This document shows positions 17,647-27,804 of a stretch of 64,000 bases of DNA, piece by piece. The notes beneath the pieces are model-generated. The model was not told the origin of the DNA and searched no databases. It saw only the letters and a program-made list of their open reading frames with translations. Each line of letters starts with the position of its first letter. Within the stretch, counting starts at the first letter, position 1. The stretch spans positions 1 through 64,000 of the forward strand of contig JAPLAM010000092.1 in NCBI GenBank assembly GCA_026393275.1. Reading direction: 5' to 3'. This stretch comes from Arthrobacter sp. Its GTDB lineage: Bacteria; Actinomycetota; Actinomycetes; Actinomycetales; Micrococcaceae. Both the position numbers and the translations under genes were made by a program.

Positions 17647-19051
17647 CGGGCGCCTCGAGGGTCAGCGCCTCAACGATGCGGGGGCCGTAGGCGGTGACGT
17701 CGCCGGCGCCGACCGTAAGCACGATGTCCCCGGGCGCGGCGGCTTCGAGGACCGCGTGCACGGCGTCCCCGCCGGGCCCGACGAGCCGCCCGTGCGGGCC
17801 GAGGTGGTCCGCGATCAGCTGGCTGGTGACGCCCGGGATGGGGTCTTCCCGGGCCGGATAGATGTCCAGCACCAGGGCGGTGTCCGCGGTGTTGAGGGCG
17901 TCCGCGAACTCGTGCGCGAATTCGCGGGTCCGGGAGAACAGGTGCGGCTGGAACAGCACGTGGACCCGGTGCTCACCGGCCACCGAGCGGGCCGCGGCGA
18001 GGGCCGCGCGCACCTCGGTGGGATGGTGGGCGTAGTCGTCGTAGACCCGCACGCCCCGGCCGCCGCCCTTGAATTCGAAGCGGCGCGAAGCCCCGGAGAA
18101 GTTTGCCAGCGCGCCGGCCGCCGCCTCGGGGGCGACGCCGAGTTCCAGCGCCACCGCGAACGCCGCGGCGGCGTTCAACGCGTTGTGCCGGCCCGGCACC
18201 TGGAGCTCGACGGCGAAGCGTCCGGCCGGCGTCGAGATCCAGACCGCGCCCGGACCGCCGTCGTGCAGCTTCACGTCGGCGTCCCCGGCCGTGCCGTAGA
18301 GGACGACCCGGGTGGTGGACTGTTCGCGGGTGCGCAGCGCGAGGGCGCGGGCGCCGTCGTCGTCGGCGCAGGCGACCAGCAGGCCGTCCGCGGGGAGCAG
18401 CGCGGCGAAGCGGTCGAACGAGGCGTAGACCGCTTCCGCCGTGCCGTAGTGGTCCAGGTGGTCCGGTTCGACGTTGGTGACCACCGCGATCTGCGGTCGG
18501 TAGTTCAGGAACGAGCCGTCCGACTCGTCGGCTTCCGCCACGAAGACCGGGGACGTTCCGGAGGCCGCGTTCACGCCGAGGGCGGGGACGTTGGCGCCGA
18601 TCGCGAAGGACGGATCCATTCCGGCGCCCTGCAGGAGCACCGTGATCATGGACGTCGTGGTGGATTTGCCGTGCGTGCCGGCCACCGTGATGGCCGTGTC
18701 CTGCGCCATGGTGGCGGCGAGGGCCTCGGAACGGTGCAGCACCGGCAGCCCGGCGGCCCGCGCGGCGGCGAGTTCGGGGTTGTCCGGGCGGATGGCCGAG
18801 CCGGCGACGACGGTCTGCGCACCGCCAAGGTTCGCCGCGTCGTAGCCGACCTCGATCCGGGCGCCGGCCGCGGCGAGCTCGGCCATGACCGGCAGGTCCT
18901 TGGCGTCGGAGCCGCTCACTGGCACGCCGCGGGCCACCATGATGCGGGCGACGGCGGACATCCCCACGCCGCCGATGCCGATGAAGTGCACGCGCCCGAG
19001 CGAGTCCTGGGTGCGGGCCGCCGGCGGGGTGCCGTTCCGGTCCTGGGTCAT
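17639..19051 (-). CDS. murC: UDP-N-acetylmuramate--L-alanine ligase
   Basis: Cytoplasmic ATP-dependent ligase adding L-alanine to UDP-MurNAc. The protein has about 470 residues with the Rossmann domain (VHFIGIGGVGMSAVARI), the ATP site (VAGTHGKSTTTSMI), EADESDGSFLNYRP and YDDYAHHPTEVRAAL in the C-terminal domain. The ATG at 19051 is taken as start, with GGAAGCGGT before it and the next conserved residues about 20 codons in. An upstream in-frame ATG at 19102 would run through a tandem-repeat tract and is less likely. Confidence 0.96.
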   Translation of the reverse strand: MTQDRNGTPPAARTQDSLGRVHFIGIGGVGMSAVARIMVARGVPVSGSDAKDLPVMAELAAAGARIEVGYDAANLGGAQTVVAGSAIRPDNPELAAARAAGLPVLHRSEALAATMAQDTAITVAGTHGKSTTTSMITVLLQGAGMDPSFAIGANVPALGVNAASGTSPVFVAEADESDGSFLNYRPQIAVVTNVEPDHLDHYGTAEAVYASFDRFAALLPADGLLVACADDDGARALALRTREQSTTRVVLYGTAGDADVKLHDGGPGAVWISTPAGRFAVELQVPGRHNALNAAAAFAVALELGVAPEAAAGALANFSGASRRFEFKGGGRGVRVYDDYAHHPTEVRAALAAARSVAGEHRVHVLFQPHLFSRTREFAHEFADALNTADTALVLDIYPAREDPIPGVTSQLIADHLGPHGRLVGPGGDAVHAVLEAAAPGDIVLTVGAGDVTAYGPRIVEALTLEAPGG

Positions 19052-19072
19052 TGCTTTACCGCTTCCTGCCTG

Positions 19073-19127
19073 CTGCTCAAAGTCGCCTCTGTTCAAGGTC
19101 ACTGCTGTTCAAAGTCACTGCTGTTCA
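19073..19127 (-). repeat. 16-bp tandem repeat across the murG stop codon
   Basis: Three 16-base units (19073-19088, 19089-19104, 19105-19120) and a 7-base partial copy, with the consensus CTGTTCAAAGTCACTG on the plus strand. Units two and three differ at one base. The repeat starts inside the last codons of murG and fills most of the 63-base gap to murC. Two units include a copy of the CAG CAG TGA end of murG, so the array looks like duplication of the gene's own 3' end by slippage. Confidence 0.85.
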
Positions 19128-20287
19128 GAACTGTTGGTGGGGCCATTTTTGGTGGCGTCACCGGGGTTGTTGGTCGGGCCGCTCGTGGAATGCGCGGCTT
19201 CCAGAACCACGGCGGCCATTTGCCGGTCGGCGTCCCGGATGCCGAGCCGTTCGCCGGCCGCGGCCATCCGGTCCAGCCGAGCAGGGTCGCGCAGCAGCGG
19301 AATGATGTGCCCGCTGACCCAGTTGGCGTCGAAGCCGGCGTCCTCAACCAGCAGCGCGGCACCGGCGCTGACCAGCCCGGCCGCGTTCAGCGCCTGTTCC
19401 CCGTTGCCGATCGGGAGCGGGACAAAGGCAGCCGGGACGCCGACGGCGGCAACCTCGCAGACGGTCGCGGCACCTGAGCGCGCCAGGAGCAGGTCGGCGG
19501 CGGCGTAGGCCAGCTCCATGCCGTCCACGTACTCGACCTGGCGGTAGCCGGGAGCGGCCAGCAGCCTGCCCTGGGCATCATGGACGGTCTTGCCGCGTCC
19601 GGTGATGTGCAGGGTCTGGATGCCGGCCTCGGCAAGGGCGGCGACCGAGGCGGCGATGGCGCGGTTGATGCTCTGCGCGCCCGAGGAGCCCCCGGTGACG
19701 ATCAGGGTCGGTTTGTGCTGCTCCAGCCCCAGGGCCGTGCGTGCGGCTGCGCGGGAAGCCAGCCGGTCCAGGCCGGAAATTTCGCGCCGCATCGGCATGC
19801 CGACGTGCCGTGCCCCGCGGAGCCTGGTCGCCGCGAACGCCACGGCGACGTGCCGGCTCAGCCTGGCGCCGACCCGGTTCGCCAGCCCGGCCCGGGTGTT
19901 GGCCTCATGCACCACGATCGGGATCTTGCGGCGCCAGGCCGCAAGGTACAGCGGGGTGCAGACGTAACCGCCGACGCCGACGAGGACGTCAGCCCGGGCC
20001 TCGTCCAGGATGGCGCCGGCCTGCCGCACGGCGCCGGCGAGCTTGCCGGGAAGCCGGAGCAGTTCCAGCGACGGCTTGCGCGGAAACGGAACCCGGCTGA
20101 CGGTGGCCAGGTCGAGGCCGGCGGCGGGAACCAGCCGGGCCTCCATGCCGCCCGGGGTGCCGACGGCGAGCAGCCGCGCATCGGGTCGGACCTCGAGGAC
20201 GGCGTTCGCGATAGCCAGCAGGGGGCTGATGTGCCCGGCGGTGCCGCCGCCAGCTAGGACGACGGACAAGGACGAATCGGTCTTCAT
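19115..20287 (-). CDS. murG: UDP-N-acetylglucosamine transferase MurG
   Basis: Membrane-associated GT-B glycosyltransferase that adds GlcNAc to lipid I, giving lipid II. The 390-residue protein has the donor/acceptor loop [18 protein letters not shown] near the N-terminus, [32 protein letters not shown] and the sugar-nucleotide site [15 protein letters not shown] and [21 protein letters not shown]. The last 20 or so residues, ending TNSSEQQ, are polar and not part of the fold. The start lies six bases after the ftsW stop. Confidence 0.97.
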   Translation of the reverse strand: MKTDSSLSVVLAGGGTAGHISPLLAIANAVLEVRPDARLLAVGTPGGMEARLVPAAGLDLATVSRVPFPRKPSLELLRLPGKLAGAVRQAGAILDEARADVLVGVGGYVCTPLYLAAWRRKIPIVVHEANTRAGLANRVGARLSRHVAVAFAATRLRGARHVGMPMRREISGLDRLASRAAARTALGLEQHKPTLIVTGGSSGAQSINRAIAASVAALAEAGIQTLHITGRGKTVHDAQGRLLAAPGYRQVEYVDGMELAYAAADLLLARSGAATVCEVAAVGVPAAFVPLPIGNGEQALNAAGLVSAGAALLVEDAGFDANWVSGHIIPLLRDPARLDRMAAAGERLGIRDADRQMAAVVLEAAHSTSGPTNNPGDATKNGPTNSSEQQ

Positions 20288-20293
20288 GGTGGG

Positions 20294-21832
20294 CTAGGTA
20301 CGCTTTCGTGCGGGGTTCTTGGGGGCGGCCGTTCTGGTGCCGGGCTTCCGCACGGCTGGGGTTCCGGCAGCAGGTGCCTTAGGCGCCGGGGCCTGGGGAA
20401 CCGGCGTCTTGGGAGCGGGGGTTCCGGCCCGAGGCTTGGTGGGCGCCTTGCCGGGGGCGGATGCTGCGGCGGGTGCCGTGACGGTCTTCCGGGCCGCCGC
20501 CTGTTGGCGGAGTACTTTGGCGAAGCCGGCGGGACCGAATTTCAGCAGGCCCTTCGGCTGCATGCCCGGTTCCATCTGGGCCCGGGCCAAGGACAACACT
20601 ACGCCGATGGCACACAGCGACATGAGCAGGGCCGAACCGCCGTACGAAATGAACGGCAACGGAACGCCCACCACGGGGAGCAGCCCGGTGACCACGGCCA
20701 TGTTGACGGTGGCCTGCCCGAGCAGCCACACCATGATCGCACCGGCGAGGACGCGGTGGAACAGGTCGTGCTGGGCCACCACCACGCGGTAGATGGCGGT
20801 GCCCAGGATCGCGAAGAGGACCAGGACCACGATGGTGCCGATCAGGCCGAGCTCCTCGCCGATGATGGCGAAGATGAAGTCATTGTGGGCTTCCGGAATC
20901 CAGCTGTACTTCTGCCGGCTCTGGCCCAGTCCGACGCCGAACCAGCCCCCGGACGCCAGGCCGTAAAGGCCGTTGGTGGACTGATAGTTCAGGTCGGATC
21001 CGTCAGCGCAGGTCTGCCCGGTCCAGGACAGGATGCGGCACATCCGGTTCGGGCTCGTGATTGCCAGGAACGCGGTTCCGAGCGCCAGCACCGCACCGGC
21101 GATGCCAAACAAGTAGAGCCGCACGCCCGCAAAGAACAGCCCCGCCGCCATGATCATCATGACGATCATGGCGGTGCCAAGATCGTTTCCGGCCAGGATG
21201 AGCACCAGCACCGCGGCAGCACCGGGAATGACCACCGGCACCAAGGCGTGGCGCCACTCGTCGAGGAACTTGGCCTTGCGGTTGAGCACTGTGGCCATCC
21301 ACAGGGCCAGCGCGAGCTTCGCCGCCTCGGACGGCTGGAAAGTGAAGGGTCCGACGTCGATCCAGTTCTGGTTGCCCAGCGTGCTGCGTCCGACGAGGAG
21401 CACCAGGCCCAAAAGGACAACCGCCAGGATGATGGCGGGCCACGCGAAGCGCTTCAGCCACACCACGTTGACGCGCGACAGCACGAACATCACGAAGACG
21501 CCGATGGCAGCGAAGAGGCCTTGTTTCAGGGCGGCGGAGTACGGCGACTCCCCCGCGGCGATCGCCTCCACACTGGACGCGGACAGCACCATCATGATGC
21601 CGATTGCGGTCAGCGCGAGGGTCGATCCGAGGATGAGGTAATAGGTGGAGCCGTTCCGGGATTTTCCGTTGCCCTCCAGGGACGACCAGAAACGCCGGTA
21701 CCAGCCGCGGACCCGGCTCAGCGGAGTGGGCCGCGATCCGGTGGCCGGGGCCCCCAAACCGGAGGTGCTGCCTGTATTTTTACCTGCGGCGGTTGTCCGT
21801 GCCGCAGCGGAACGGGTGGGCGTGCTGACCAT
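20294..21832 (-). CDS. ftsW: putative lipid II polymerase FtsW
   Basis: SEDS-family peptidoglycan glycosyltransferase of the divisome, 512 residues with about ten membrane spans. Family motifs are GRSTLGNQNWIDVGPFTFQP, AGNDLGTAMIVM, PEAHNDFIFAIIGEELGL and GVPLPFISYGGSALLMSL. Unusual are a cytoplasmic N-terminus of about 65 residues and a C-terminal tail of about 85 residues made mostly of Ala, Pro, Lys and Thr. GAGGAG precedes the ATG, and the gene lies two bases from murD and six from murG. Confidence 0.96.
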   Translation of the reverse strand: MVSTPTRSAAARTTAAGKNTGSTSGLGAPATGSRPTPLSRVRGWYRRFWSSLEGNGKSRNGSTYYLILGSTLALTAIGIMMVLSASSVEAIAAGESPYSAALKQGLFAAIGVFVMFVLSRVNVVWLKRFAWPAIILAVVLLGLVLLVGRSTLGNQNWIDVGPFTFQPSEAAKLALALWMATVLNRKAKFLDEWRHALVPVVIPGAAAVLVLILAGNDLGTAMIVMMIMAAGLFFAGVRLYLFGIAGAVLALGTAFLAITSPNRMCRILSWTGQTCADGSDLNYQSTNGLYGLASGGWFGVGLGQSRQKYSWIPEAHNDFIFAIIGEELGLIGTIVVLVLFAILGTAIYRVVVAQHDLFHRVLAGAIMVWLLGQATVNMAVVTGLLPVVGVPLPFISYGGSALLMSLCAIGVVLSLARAQMEPGMQPKGLLKFGPAGFAKVLRQQAAARKTVTAPAAASAPGKAPTKPRAGTPAPKTPVPQAPAPKAPAAGTPAVRKPGTRTAAPKNPARKRT

Positions 21833-21834
21833 TG

Positions 21835-23421
21835 CTACTCCTCGGTGGTCTGAGCCTGCCCTTCCACGAGCTCGCGGACAGCTTCGATAAAGGCGTCGCC
21901 ACGGTGAGCATAGGAAGAGAACTGATCCATGGACGCAGCTGCCGGGGCCAGGAGCACAGTGTCCCCCGAGGTGGCCAGCTGCGCCGCCGACGCAACGGCC
22001 CGTGCCATCACAGTCTCGCCGTAAATCGGCGGCGGGCCTGCGTCGGCGTCGGCCGTTCCGGCAGTCTGCACGCCTTCAGTTTCGCCCTTTGGCTGGCCGA
22101 TCACGGGGACATCCGGCGCGTGTCGCTGGAGCGAGGCCAGCAGGGTTGAAGAGTCCGTCCCGATCAGCACCACGGCTTTGAGGCGCCGGGCGTTGTCCCG
22201 GACCAGCGAGTCGTAATTCACGCCCTTGGACAAGCCGCCGGCGATCCAGACCACATGCTGGAACGCGGCCAGCGAGGCCGCTGCCGCGTGCGGGTTGGTG
22301 GCCTTCGAGTCGTTGATCCAGAGCACGCCGTCGTGGCGTGCGACCGGCTGGATGCGGTGGTCCCCCGGCAGGTAATTCTGCAGCCCCTGCCGGACGGCGG
22401 CGGGCTCCACTCCGTAGGCGCGCACCAGGGCGGCCGCGGCGAGGGCGTTTGCCACCATGTGTCGAGGCGCCACCGGTCCCAGATCGGACATCGCGGCCAG
22501 TTCGGCGGCGCTGTCCTTGCGCTCGGGGATGAAAGCCCGGTCCACGAGCAGGCCCTCGACGACGCCGAGCATGCTGATGGCCGGGGTGAGCGTGGTGAAG
22601 CCCACGGCGCGGCAGCCCTCCACGACGTCGGCGTCTTCGACCATGCGCTCGGTTTCGATCTGCTCGGCGTTGAAGATGCACGCCTTCTGCGTCCGCTCGT
22701 AGACCTTGGCCTTGTCCGCCAGGTAGGAGGCGTAGGAGCCATGCCAATCGACATGGTCTTCGGCGACGTTGAGGCAGACGCTGGCCACCGGCGAGACGGA
22801 GTGGCTCCAGTGCAGCTGGAAGCTCGAGAGCTCGACGGCGAAGACGTCATAGTCCACCGGGTCGCGGAGCGCGTCCAGAATCGGCGTGCCGACGTTGCCG
22901 ACGGCGATTGCCTTGAGCCCCGCGGCCTGGAGCATGGACTCCGTCAGGCCGACCGTCGTCGTCTTGCCGTTGGTGCCAGTGATCGCGATCCAGTCCGCCG
23001 TCTTGCGACCCTTGCGTTCGCGGACCCGCCAGGCGAGTTCGACGTCGCCCCAGACCGGAATGTGCGCCCGGGCGGCTGCGGCGAGCAGGGCCTGGTCCGG
23101 CCGCCAACCGGGTGAGGTGACGATCAGTTCGGGCTTCCCGCCGTCGACCTTGGGCACCGAATTCACGGCGTCCTCGCCGAGCAGCACGTCGGCGGCACCG
23201 ACGATCCGGAGCGTGTCCGCCTGGGCGCGGGCCTTGGCGCTGTCCGCGGCGTCCACCACAACCACCCGGGCGCCGAGCTCGATCAGGGTATCGGCGGCGG
23301 CGAACCCGGAGATGCCGATGCCGGTGACGACGACGCGGAGCCCGGACCAGTCGGAGTCCCAGCTGGTGAGGTTCTCCAGCCGCGGTGAGCTGGCCAGCGG
23401 CTCGGGAATAGGCCCGCTCAC
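21835..23421 (-). CDS. murD: UDP-N-acetylmuramoylalanine--D-glutamate ligase
   Basis: Cytoplasmic ligase adding D-glutamate to UDP-MurNAc-L-alanine. The 528-residue protein shows [21 protein letters not shown], abbreviated here as [15 protein letters not shown], the ATP site [37 protein letters not shown] and [15 protein letters not shown]. It is longer than E. coli MurD (438) because of insertions, for example around residue 440 ([17 protein letters not shown]). The GTG start overlaps the TGA of mraY (GTGA), so translation is coupled. Confidence 0.96.
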   Translation of the reverse strand: MSGPIPEPLASSPRLENLTSWDSDWSGLRVVVTGIGISGFAAADTLIELGARVVVVDAADSAKARAQADTLRIVGAADVLLGEDAVNSVPKVDGGKPELIVTSPGWRPDQALLAAAARAHIPVWGDVELAWRVRERKGRKTADWIAITGTNGKTTTVGLTESMLQAAGLKAIAVGNVGTPILDALRDPVDYDVFAVELSSFQLHWSHSVSPVASVCLNVAEDHVDWHGSYASYLADKAKVYERTQKACIFNAEQIETERMVEDADVVEGCRAVGFTTLTPAISMLGVVEGLLVDRAFIPERKDSAAELAAMSDLGPVAPRHMVANALAAAALVRAYGVEPAAVRQGLQNYLPGDHRIQPVARHDGVLWINDSKATNPHAAAASLAAFQHVVWIAGGLSKGVNYDSLVRDNARRLKAVVLIGTDSSTLLASLQRHAPDVPVIGQPKGETEGVQTAGTADADAGPPPIYGETVMARAVASAAQLATSGDTVLLAPAAASMDQFSSYAHRGDAFIEAVRELVEGQAQTTEE

Positions 23422-24527
23422 AGCAGCACCACCCATTCGGCGTAGAAGATGCCCAGGCCGGCGGCGACGAAGAGTCCGCAGAGGATCCAGAACCGGACCA
23501 CGACCGTGACTTCCGCCCAGCCTTTGAGTTCGAAGTGGTGTTGCAGCGGGGCCATCTTGAAGACGCGCTTGCCCTTGGTGATCTTGAAGTAGCCCACCTG
23601 GATGATGACCGAGAGCGTGATCAGGACGAACAGGCCGCCGATGAAGGCCAGCAGGAGTTCGGTCCGCGACAGGATCGCGAAGCCGGCGACGGCGCCGCCG
23701 ATGGCCAGCGAGCCGGTGTCGCCCATGAAGATCTTCGCCGGCGAGGTGTTCCACCAGAGGAAGCCCACCAGCGCGGCGCTGAGGATCGCTGCGAGCAGGG
23801 CGAGGTCCAGCGGGTCACGGACGGTGTAGCAGCCGCTGCCCGCCTGCCGGGGCGAGCCGCAGGACTGGTTGCTCTGCCAGATCCCGATCAGGGTGTAGGC
23901 CCCGAACACCATCACGGACGCGCCGGCGGCCAGGCCATCCAGGCCGTCCGTGAGGTTCACGCCGTTTGTGGCGGCGGTGACAATCAGGTTGGACCAGAGC
24001 ACGAACAGGATGGCGCCCAGCACGGTGCCGCCGAAGGCGAGGTTCAGCCAGGGGATGTCGCGGACCAGGGAGATCTGGTACGACGCCGGCGTGACCTTGT
24101 TCTCGTCCGGGAAGTTCAGCGCGAGGCCCGCGAAGATGATGCCGACCAGGGCCTGCAGGACCAGTTTGGCCTTGGCATTGAGCCCCAGGCTGCGCTGCGC
24201 GGAGATCTTGATGAAGTCGTCCAGGAAGCCCACGAGCCCCATGCCGACCATCAGGAAGAGCAGCAGCAGGGACGAGGCGGACGGCCCGGACGAGAGCGGA
24301 TTCATCAGCCACATCACGAAGTGTGTGATGCCGTAACTTGCCAGTACCGCGACGACGACGACCATGCCGCCCATGGTGGGGGTGCCTCGTTTGGTGTGGT
24401 GCGAGGTGGGCCCGTCGTCGCGGATGAACTGTCCGTAGCCCTTGCGGACCAGGAACCGGATGAAGAGCGGGGTGCCAAGGAAAGAAAACAGCAGGGCCAG
24501 CCCGGCGCCTATCAGCAGTGCGATCAC
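23418..24527 (-). CDS. mraY: phospho-MurNAc-pentapeptide transferase
   Basis: Integral membrane enzyme that transfers phospho-MurNAc-pentapeptide to undecaprenyl phosphate, giving lipid I. The 369-residue protein has about ten membrane spans. Conserved segments are [16 protein letters not shown], the catalytic aspartate region [20 protein letters not shown] and [11 protein letters not shown], and [12 protein letters not shown] near the end. It has the Cys-containing loop between later spans seen in Micrococcaceae. Its ATG overlaps the murF stop and its stop overlaps the murD start, four bases each. Confidence 0.98.
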   Translation of the reverse strand: MIALLIGAGLALLFSFLGTPLFIRFLVRKGYGQFIRDDGPTSHHTKRGTPTMGGMVVVVAVLASYGITHFVMWLMNPLSSGPSASSLLLLFLMVGMGLVGFLDDFIKISAQRSLGLNAKAKLVLQALVGIIFAGLALNFPDENKVTPASYQISLVRDIPWLNLAFGGTVLGAILFVLWSNLIVTAATNGVNLTDGLDGLAAGASVMVFGAYTLIGIWQSNQSCGSPRQAGSGCYTVRDPLDLALLAAILSAALVGFLWWNTSPAKIFMGDTGSLAIGGAVAGFAILSRTELLLAFIGGLFVLITLSVIIQVGYFKITKGKRVFKMAPLQHHFELKGWAEVTVVVRFWILCGLFVAAGLGIFYAEWVVLL

Positions 24528-26020
24528 GGCAGCGCGCTCCCTTCAGTATCGGTTCCGGCGGCGGACGGGGCCTCCGCTTCGGGGGCCAATGGAGGCAATG
24601 CTATCCGATCCCCCAAATGGCGCAGGCCGATGCTGTTGGAGGACTTGAAAAGGACCAGGTCGCCGGGCTCCAGTTCGGAGCGCAGGATCTCGTAGGCCTC
24701 GTCCGGGGTCTCGGCGAAGATGCACTCGTCGCCCCAGGACCCCTCGTTGACGGCCGAAACGTAGAGCGCCCGGGCCTCCCGCCCGATCACCAGCAGCCGG
24801 GAGATGTTGAGCCGGACCACCTGGGTGCCGACGGCGGTGTGCTCACGGATGGAGTCCTCGCCGAGCTCCAGCATGGCGCCGAGCACGGCCCAGGTCCGGC
24901 GGCCGCGGCCCAGGTCCGCCAGCGTCCGCAAGGCGGCGCGCATGGACTCCGGGTTGGCGTTGTAGGCATCGTTGATGATGGTCACGCCGTCGGGCCGTTC
25001 GGTGCGCTCCATCCGCCAGCGGCTGGCAGCACCCTGGGCGCTCAGCGAGGCGGCAATCCGGGCGCCAGGGACTCCGGCGGCGTGGGCGGCGCCGGCCGCG
25101 GCGAGCAGGTTGGCCACGTGGTGGTCCCCGATCAGCCTGGCCGCGACGTGATGCCGGCCGCCGTCCGGAAGGACAAGGTCGAATTCAGGGCTGCCGCCGG
25201 CGTTCAGCTCGACGCCCTCGGCGCGGACCGCGGCCGGCTGGCCGTTCCGGCCGAGCTGGGAGGAGAAACCGAGGATGGTTGCCGCGGTCCGGCCGGCCAT
25301 GGCCGACACCCGGGCGTCGTCCAGGTTCAGCACGGCGGTGCCGTCGGCGGGAAGGGCCTCGACCAGTTCGCCCTTGGCCAGGGCGATGTTCTCGACGCCG
25401 CCGAACTCGCCGGCGTGGGCGGTGCCGACGCCGAGCACCACGCCGATTTCGGGGCGGACCATCGCCGCGAGGTAGCGGATGTGGCCGATTCCGGTGGCGC
25501 CCATCTCGATGACGAGGTAGCGGGTGTCGAAGTCGGCCTTAAAGACGGTCAGCGGCACGCCGACCTCGCCGTTGTAGGAGCCTTGCGGAGCCACCGTCGC
25601 GCCGTGTTCGGTGAGGATTCCGGCAAGCAGGTCCTTGGTGGTGGTCTTGCCCGCGGAACCGGTGATGCCGATTACCGTGAGCACCTCCCCCGCGGCGGCC
25701 CGGTGGTCCCGGATCCGGCGGACAGCTTCGGCGGCCAGGGCGCCCATGGCGAGGACGGAGTCGTCGACGACGACTGCCGGGTAGTTGTTCCCGGCGGCGT
25801 CGGCGACGTCGCGCTGCACGAGGGCCAGCACGGCACCGCGGTCGAAGGCCGCGGCCACGAAATCGTGCCCGTCGGCCGCTTCCCCCGGCTTGGCCACGTA
25901 GAGGGAACCCGCCGTGGCTTCGCGGGAGTCGGTGACCACAGACCCGGGGCTGATGCCTGGTTCAGCGGACAGCCGGCCATGGGTTATTTCGGCGATTTCC
26001 GCCGCGGTAAATGCAATCAT
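24524..26020 (-). CDS. murF: UDP-MurNAc-tripeptide--D-alanyl-D-alanine ligase
   Basis: Cytoplasmic ligase adding D-Ala-D-Ala to the UDP-MurNAc tripeptide. The 498-residue protein starts [17 protein letters not shown] and shows [17 protein letters not shown], the ATP site [42 protein letters not shown] and [15 protein letters not shown]. It lies six bases after murE and overlaps mraY by four bases. All residues expected for the family appear to be present. Confidence 0.97.
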   Translation of the reverse strand: MIAFTAAEIAEITHGRLSAEPGISPGSVVTDSREATAGSLYVAKPGEAADGHDFVAAAFDRGAVLALVQRDVADAAGNNYPAVVVDDSVLAMGALAAEAVRRIRDHRAAAGEVLTVIGITGSAGKTTTKDLLAGILTEHGATVAPQGSYNGEVGVPLTVFKADFDTRYLVIEMGATGIGHIRYLAAMVRPEIGVVLGVGTAHAGEFGGVENIALAKGELVEALPADGTAVLNLDDARVSAMAGRTAATILGFSSQLGRNGQPAAVRAEGVELNAGGSPEFDLVLPDGGRHHVAARLIGDHHVANLLAAAGAAHAAGVPGARIAASLSAQGAASRWRMERTERPDGVTIINDAYNANPESMRAALRTLADLGRGRRTWAVLGAMLELGEDSIREHTAVGTQVVRLNISRLLVIGREARALYVSAVNEGSWGDECIFAETPDEAYEILRSELEPGDLVLFKSSNSIGLRHLGDRIALPPLAPEAEAPSAAGTDTEGSALP

Positions 26021-26026
26021 CTCGGT

Positions 26027-27691
26027 TTAGGACTCTATCCGCTGGTCGTCGAGAACGGTGAATCCTCGTGCTGTCAAGGCAGAACGCAGTTCCACCCGGT
26101 CGTCGAGGGCAAGGTTCACGCCCTTGACCTCCTGCCAGACCTCGTGGCCTCGGCCGGCCACCAGGATCGTGTCCTCCGGGCAGGCCAGTTCCACCGCTTT
26201 GCGGATGGCGGCGTCACGGGGGAAAACCTCCAGGATGGTGCAGCCGAGGTCCTCGCTGTCCTTGGCCGCCAGGGCGCCCGCCAGCACATCGGCGCGGATG
26301 GCTGCGGCGTCCTCGTCGTGCGGATCATCGTCGCTGATGATCACGGTGTCCGCGAGCCGGGCGGCGATTGCTCCCATCGCCGGACGCTTGCCCTGGTCAC
26401 GCTGGCCGGTGGCGCCGAAGACGACGATGACCTTCGACCCCGGCTCCGGGGAGCGCACGGCCTCGAGCGCGCGGGCGAGGGCGTCGGGGTTGTGGGCGAA
26501 GTCGACCACGGCGGCCGGAGCCGTCGCGACGAGCTGCATCCTGCCGGGGACGGCCACGGTGAACGGATCGGCACCGTCCAGGGCTGCCTGCACCTCGGCC
26601 GCGCCGGCGCCGCTGGCGAGCACCATGACGGTTGCCAGCGCGGCGTTGGCGACGTTGAAGGTGCCTGGCAGTCCGGTGTGCACGCGCAGCTCGGTGCCGT
26701 CCCGGTGCAGCAGGCCGAACTCCGTGCCGAGGCCGCGAGGCCGGGAGTGGACGACAGTCCAGTCCGCAGCAGTCCCGTCCGCCGCGCTCCCGCCCGAGGC
26801 CCCGGTGCCCGTCGCGAGGGTCGTAACCGGGATGCCGGCGTCGGCGGCCAGCCTTTGGCCCCACCCGTCGTCCACGGTCACGACGGCGGCCCGGGCGCGG
26901 CCGGCGGTGAAGAGCCGGGCCTTGGTCTCGAAATACTCTTCCATGCTGCCGTGCAGGTCCAGGTGGTCCTGCGTGAGGTTGGTGAAGCCGGCGACGTCAA
27001 ACTCCACACCGTCGACCCGGCGGAAGGCGATGGCGTGCGAGGACACCTCCATCGATGCGGCGTCGAGTCCGCGTTCGCGCATGAGGGCCAGGAGGGCGTG
27101 CACATCGGTGGATTCGGGGGTGGTGAGCAGGCTGGGGATCGCCTCGGCGCCGGCCAGGATCTCGATGGTGCCGATCAGCCCGGTCGTCTTCCCGAGCGCC
27201 TGGAGCAGGGCGTTGATGAAGTAGGTGGTGGTGGTCTTGCCGTTGGTGCCGGTGACTCCGAACAGGGCCGGCGCGGCGGCGTTCGCCGGGCGGCTCCGGT
27301 AGATCAGCGCGGACAGGCGCCCAACGAGGCTGCGCGGCTCCTCGGCGAGCAGCACGGGCACGGAAATGTCGTTGGAGAGGGCCAGCAGGCGGGCACCGGC
27401 GTCGTCGGTCAGCACCGCGACGGCGCCCGCATCCACGGCCTGGGAAACGAAGTCCGCGCCGTGCCGGGTGGCCCCGGGCAGGGCGACGTACAGGTCCCCC
27501 GGCTGCACGGCCCGGGAGTTCAGCGAGATCCCGGTGACCGGGACGGCGGCGGAGGAGCCGGGCACGACGACGCCGATCCACCCGCCGATGGTTTCCAGCG
27601 GCACCGCGGCAACCGCCGCGGGCCGGAACGCCGCGGTGGAGGCCTGGCCGGACGGCGCGGAGGCCGCTTCCTGGGCATTGAGCTCTGACAA
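26027..27691 (-). CDS. murE: UDP-MurNAc-dipeptide--amino-acid ligase (probably lysine-adding)
   Basis: Adds the third residue of the peptidoglycan stem peptide. The 554-residue protein shows GISLNSRAVQPGDLYVALPG, the ATP site [44 protein letters not shown] and FTNLTQDHLDLHG. The specificity motif, DNPR in diaminopimelate-adding enzymes, reads DDPH here (residues 455-458 in SDDDPHDED), closer to the D(D/N)P(N/A) type of lysine-adding enzymes. Lysine is also the residue expected for Arthrobacter. The start is TTG with GGAG six bases upstream. Confidence 0.93.
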   Translation of the reverse strand: MSELNAQEAASAPSGQASTAAFRPAAVAAVPLETIGGWIGVVVPGSSAAVPVTGISLNSRAVQPGDLYVALPGATRHGADFVSQAVDAGAVAVLTDDAGARLLALSNDISVPVLLAEEPRSLVGRLSALIYRSRPANAAAPALFGVTGTNGKTTTTYFINALLQALGKTTGLIGTIEILAGAEAIPSLLTTPESTDVHALLALMRERGLDAASMEVSSHAIAFRRVDGVEFDVAGFTNLTQDHLDLHGSMEEYFETKARLFTAGRARAAVVTVDDGWGQRLAADAGIPVTTLATGTGASGGSAADGTAADWTVVHSRPRGLGTEFGLLHRDGTELRVHTGLPGTFNVANAALATVMVLASGAGAAEVQAALDGADPFTVAVPGRMQLVATAPAAVVDFAHNPDALARALEAVRSPEPGSKVIVVFGATGQRDQGKRPAMGAIAARLADTVIISDDDPHDEDAAAIRADVLAGALAAKDSEDLGCTILEVFPRDAAIRKAVELACPEDTILVAGRGHEVWQEVKGVNLALDDRVELRSALTARGFTVLDDQRIES

Positions 27692-27804
27692 GTGGATCTC
27701 CGTTTGGTGGTGCGGGTGCAGGGTGCGCCGCGCGCGGAGGATTGCCCCGCACGCAGGCCCGGCTGCGTGGAACAGTTGTTGCTGCTGGCTCGTGGTGTTG
27801 GTTG

